A stretch of 64,000 nt of DNA from assembly GCF_029030725.1 (NCBI RefSeq), contig NZ_CP113162.1:2974501-3038500 (forward strand), read 5' to 3'. The position numbers and the translations under genes are program-made. The DNA comes from [Pseudomonas] carboxydohydrogena (GTDB lineage Bacteria > Pseudomonadota > Alphaproteobacteria > Rhizobiales > Xanthobacteraceae). Of this stretch, positions 62,173-64,000 are shown one piece after another (the stretch's first letter is position 1; the number at the start of each line of letters is the position of its first letter). The notes under the pieces were generated by a model. That model was not told the DNA's origin and did not search any database. It saw only the letters and a list, made by a program, of their open reading frames with translations.

Positions 62173-63462
62173 TCAGTGAAGAAGCGCCCTCGCCTTCGGC
62201 CCGGACAATCCTTCCGCAAACGCCACCGCCTTGTCCAGCCCCCGGCCGCTGCCGAGCGCCACCACCGCCGGGCGGCTGCGGGCGAGCAGCGCCCTTGCCG
62301 CATCGCGGGCGGACTCGACGCTGACATTGTCGATCCGCGCGATGATCTCCTCGGTGCCTAGCGGGCGGCCATAAGCCAAAATATGACGCGCCAACTGCTC
62401 GGCACGCGCGCTGCAACTCTCCAGCGCCATCAGCAGGCCGGCCTTCATCTGCGCCTTGGCGCGGGCGATTTCCGCCTCCGTCAGCGTCTCGACCGCCTCG
62501 TTCATCTCGTCGATGATGACTTCCATCATCTCCGGCGCATCGCTCGGGTCCGTGCCGGTGTAGAGGCTGAAAAAACCTGTGTCGGAATAAGGCTGGTGGA
62601 AAGTGTAGATCGAATAGCAAAGCCCGCGCTTCTCGCGCACTTCCTGGAACAGCCGCGACGACATCCCTCCGCCGAGGATGCTGGTGAACACCTGCAAGCT
62701 GAACAAGGCGGGATCCGATTGCGGAATGCCTTCGAGCGCGAGCGTCAGATGCGCCTGCTCCAGATCGCGGCGCACGACGCGCGAGCCACCCTTGCCGAAC
62801 GATGCCGGCGAAGGTTTCGGGCCCGCCTCGGCGCCAAAGCCAGCGAACCGTTGCTCGACATCGGCGACGATCCGGCGATGGTCGATCGCGCCCGAAGCCG
62901 CCACAACCATGTCGGGGCCGCGATAATGCGTGGTGAGATAACCGCGCAGCTTGTCGCGCGTGAACGTCGCGAGCGTTTCCGGCGTGCCGAGCAGCGAGCG
63001 CCCCATCGGCTGGTCGGGATAGGCTAACTCGCCGAGATATTCGAACACCGCATCGTCGGGCGTATCCATCGCCGCGCCGATCTCCTGCACGATGACGCTT
63101 TTCTCGCGCTCCAGTTCGTCCGTATCGAAGGACGGATTCGCCAGAATGTCGGACAGCACGTCGATCGCAAGCGGCACGTCCGCCTTCATGACGCGCGCGT
63201 AATAAGCCGTGCTTTCCGAACTCGTCGCGGCGTTGAGATCGCCGCCGACCGCCTCGATCTGCTCGACGATCTCGCGCGAGGTGCGGCTCGCGGTGCCCTT
63301 GAACGCCATGTGCTCCAGCAGATGCGAAATGCCGTGCTCGTCCAGCCTCTCGTCGCGGCCGCCGACCCCGGTCCACACGCCGAGCGCCGCCGTTTCCAGA
63401 TGCGGCATGGCATCGGTGACGACGGTGAGCCCGGAGGGAAGTTTGGTGATTTCGACAGCCAT
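62173..63462 (-). CDS. M16-family zinc peptidase (mitochondrial-processing-peptidase-like)
   Basis: 429 residues. The inverted zinc motif is His47-x2-Glu50-His51 (HLLEH), with the distal Glu some 75 residues on, as in M16B peptidases related to the beta subunit of mitochondrial processing peptidase. It is found beside thrC in nearly all alphaproteobacteria. Its bacterial role is peptide or signal-peptide degradation. ATG 63462 overlaps the thrC stop (ATGA); a TTG at 63465 would lengthen it by one residue. Confidence 0.95.
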   Translation of the reverse strand: MAVEITKLPSGLTVVTDAMPHLETAALGVWTGVGGRDERLDEHGISHLLEHMAFKGTASRTSREIVEQIEAVGGDLNAATSSESTAYYARVMKADVPLAIDVLSDILANPSFDTDELEREKSVIVQEIGAAMDTPDDAVFEYLGELAYPDQPMGRSLLGTPETLATFTRDKLRGYLTTHYRGPDMVVAASGAIDHRRIVADVEQRFAGFGAEAGPKPSPASFGKGGSRVVRRDLEQAHLTLALEGIPQSDPALFSLQVFTSILGGGMSSRLFQEVREKRGLCYSIYTFHQPYSDTGFFSLYTGTDPSDAPEMMEVIIDEMNEAVETLTEAEIARAKAQMKAGLLMALESCSARAEQLARHILAYGRPLGTEEIIARIDNVSVESARDAARALLARSRPAVVALGSGRGLDKAVAFAEGLSGPKARALLH

Positions 63463-64000
63463 CAATGAACCTCTTGCTTGGCGATACGGGCCGCGGAGAG
63501 CACGAAAGCCTCGATAGCCGCGGGATCGTTCTTCATGACGGTGATGTGCTCCTTGCGGCCCATCAGCCCGTCGAGCCAGACCGGCAGGCCGGGGCGCGTG
63601 CCGCAGGCTTTCTCGACCGCATCGGGGAATTTCGCCGGATGCGCGGTGGAGAGCACCACGTTCGGGGTTTTGGCATCGGCGTCGTCGCGCTCGGCCACCG
63701 CCAGCGCCACAGCCGTGTGCGGATCGACAAGATCGCCCGCCTCGCGGAACGCCGCGCGGATCGTCGCCTCGACCTCCGTCTCGTCGGCGCGACCGGCTTC
63801 GAAATCGGCGCGGATCGCGTTGAGCACGTTATCCGGCAACGAGAACCGTCCTGACTGGCCGAGCGAGGCCATCAGTCCGCGCACCAGCGCCGCGTCGCGG
63901 CCGCTCGCCTCGAAAATCAGCCGCTCGAAATTCGACGACACCTGAATGTCCATCGAAGGCGACTGCGTGGCGTGAACGCCGCGCACCTCGTAAAGCCCGT
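63462..64000 (-). CDS. thrC: Threonine synthase, C-terminal part
   Basis: The gene extends beyond the right end of the window; the last about 178 residues are visible. The sequence (FERLIFEASGRDAALVRGLMASL, DPHTAVALAVAERD, VVLSTAHPAKFPDAVEKACG) is the C-terminal part of the long (type 2) threonine synthase, which converts O-phosphohomoserine to threonine with PLP. The PLP lysine is not in the window. It overlaps the M16 peptidase start by four bases. Confidence 0.95.
   Translation of the reverse strand, partial: GLYEVRGVHATQSPSMDIQVSSNFERLIFEASGRDAALVRGLMASLGQSGRFSLPDNVLNAIRADFEAGRADETEVEATIRAAFREAGDLVDPHTAVALAVAERDDADAKTPNVVLSTAHPAKFPDAVEKACGTRPGLPVWLDGLMGRKEHITVMKNDPAAIEAFVLSAARIAKQEVH

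Overview
The window looks like chromosomal DNA of an alphaproteobacterium of the order Hyphomicrobiales, most likely the Bradyrhizobium/Nitrobacter/Afipia/Rhodopseudomonas group. The pointers are: 5-aminolevulinate synthase (Shemin pathway), an F0 ATP-synthase operon atpI-B-E-F'-F separate from the F1 genes, the murA-DUF2948-hisD-UPF0262-phosphatase-maf-yacG order, CrbS-type SSF/histidine kinase fusions, and high-GC coding sequence throughout. No phage, insertion sequence or CRISPR array was seen.

Layout. 1-5.7 kb: an envelope redox group (cupredoxin, polytopic membrane protein, di-heme peroxidase, cytochrome b561, PepSY protein) and a decayed RND-efflux fragment. 5.7-12 kb: an iron-uptake locus in two convergent units, PepSY-TM/DUF2271/DUF4198/ApbE on the + strand and a TonB-dependent siderophore receptor plus PiuC on the - strand. 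12.5-14.9 kb: a second, divergent SecA-type ATPase. 15-21.6 kb: housekeeping genes between tRNA-Phe and tRNA-Thr. 21.8-35 kb: an envelope/metal accessory region with an unknown protein, a GT39 glycosyltransferase, two paralogous OmpR-type two-component systems, two COG4705 membrane proteins and a second TonB receptor. 35-46.5 kb: transporters, regulators and a small catabolic or detoxification cluster around an XRE-cupin repressor. 46.6-49 kb: bioB and hemA. 49-56.5 kb: a CrbS-like SSF-histidine kinase flanked by two LuxR-type response regulators and a Deh4p-like transporter. 56.5-64 kb: small envelope genes, the F0 operon, a lipoprotein, a GNAT acetyltransferase, an M16 peptidase and the 3' part of thrC.

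Regulation visible in the DNA. (i) A direct repeat CTAAGTC-N4-CTAAGTC (period 11, like a PmrA box) sits 47-70 bp before four start codons: the glycosyltransferase, response regulator 1, the COG4705 operon and TonB receptor 2. It defines a likely two-component regulon. (ii) A 17-bp palindrome GTWTCCT-N3-RGAWAC lies in the promoters of the DJ-1, cupin and ferredoxin-reductase genes around the XRE-cupin regulator. (iii) An Irr/ICE-like element (TTAGAA half-site) lies about 100 bp before all three iron-acquisition units.

All function calls come from reading motifs and family resemblance by eye. No database search was run.
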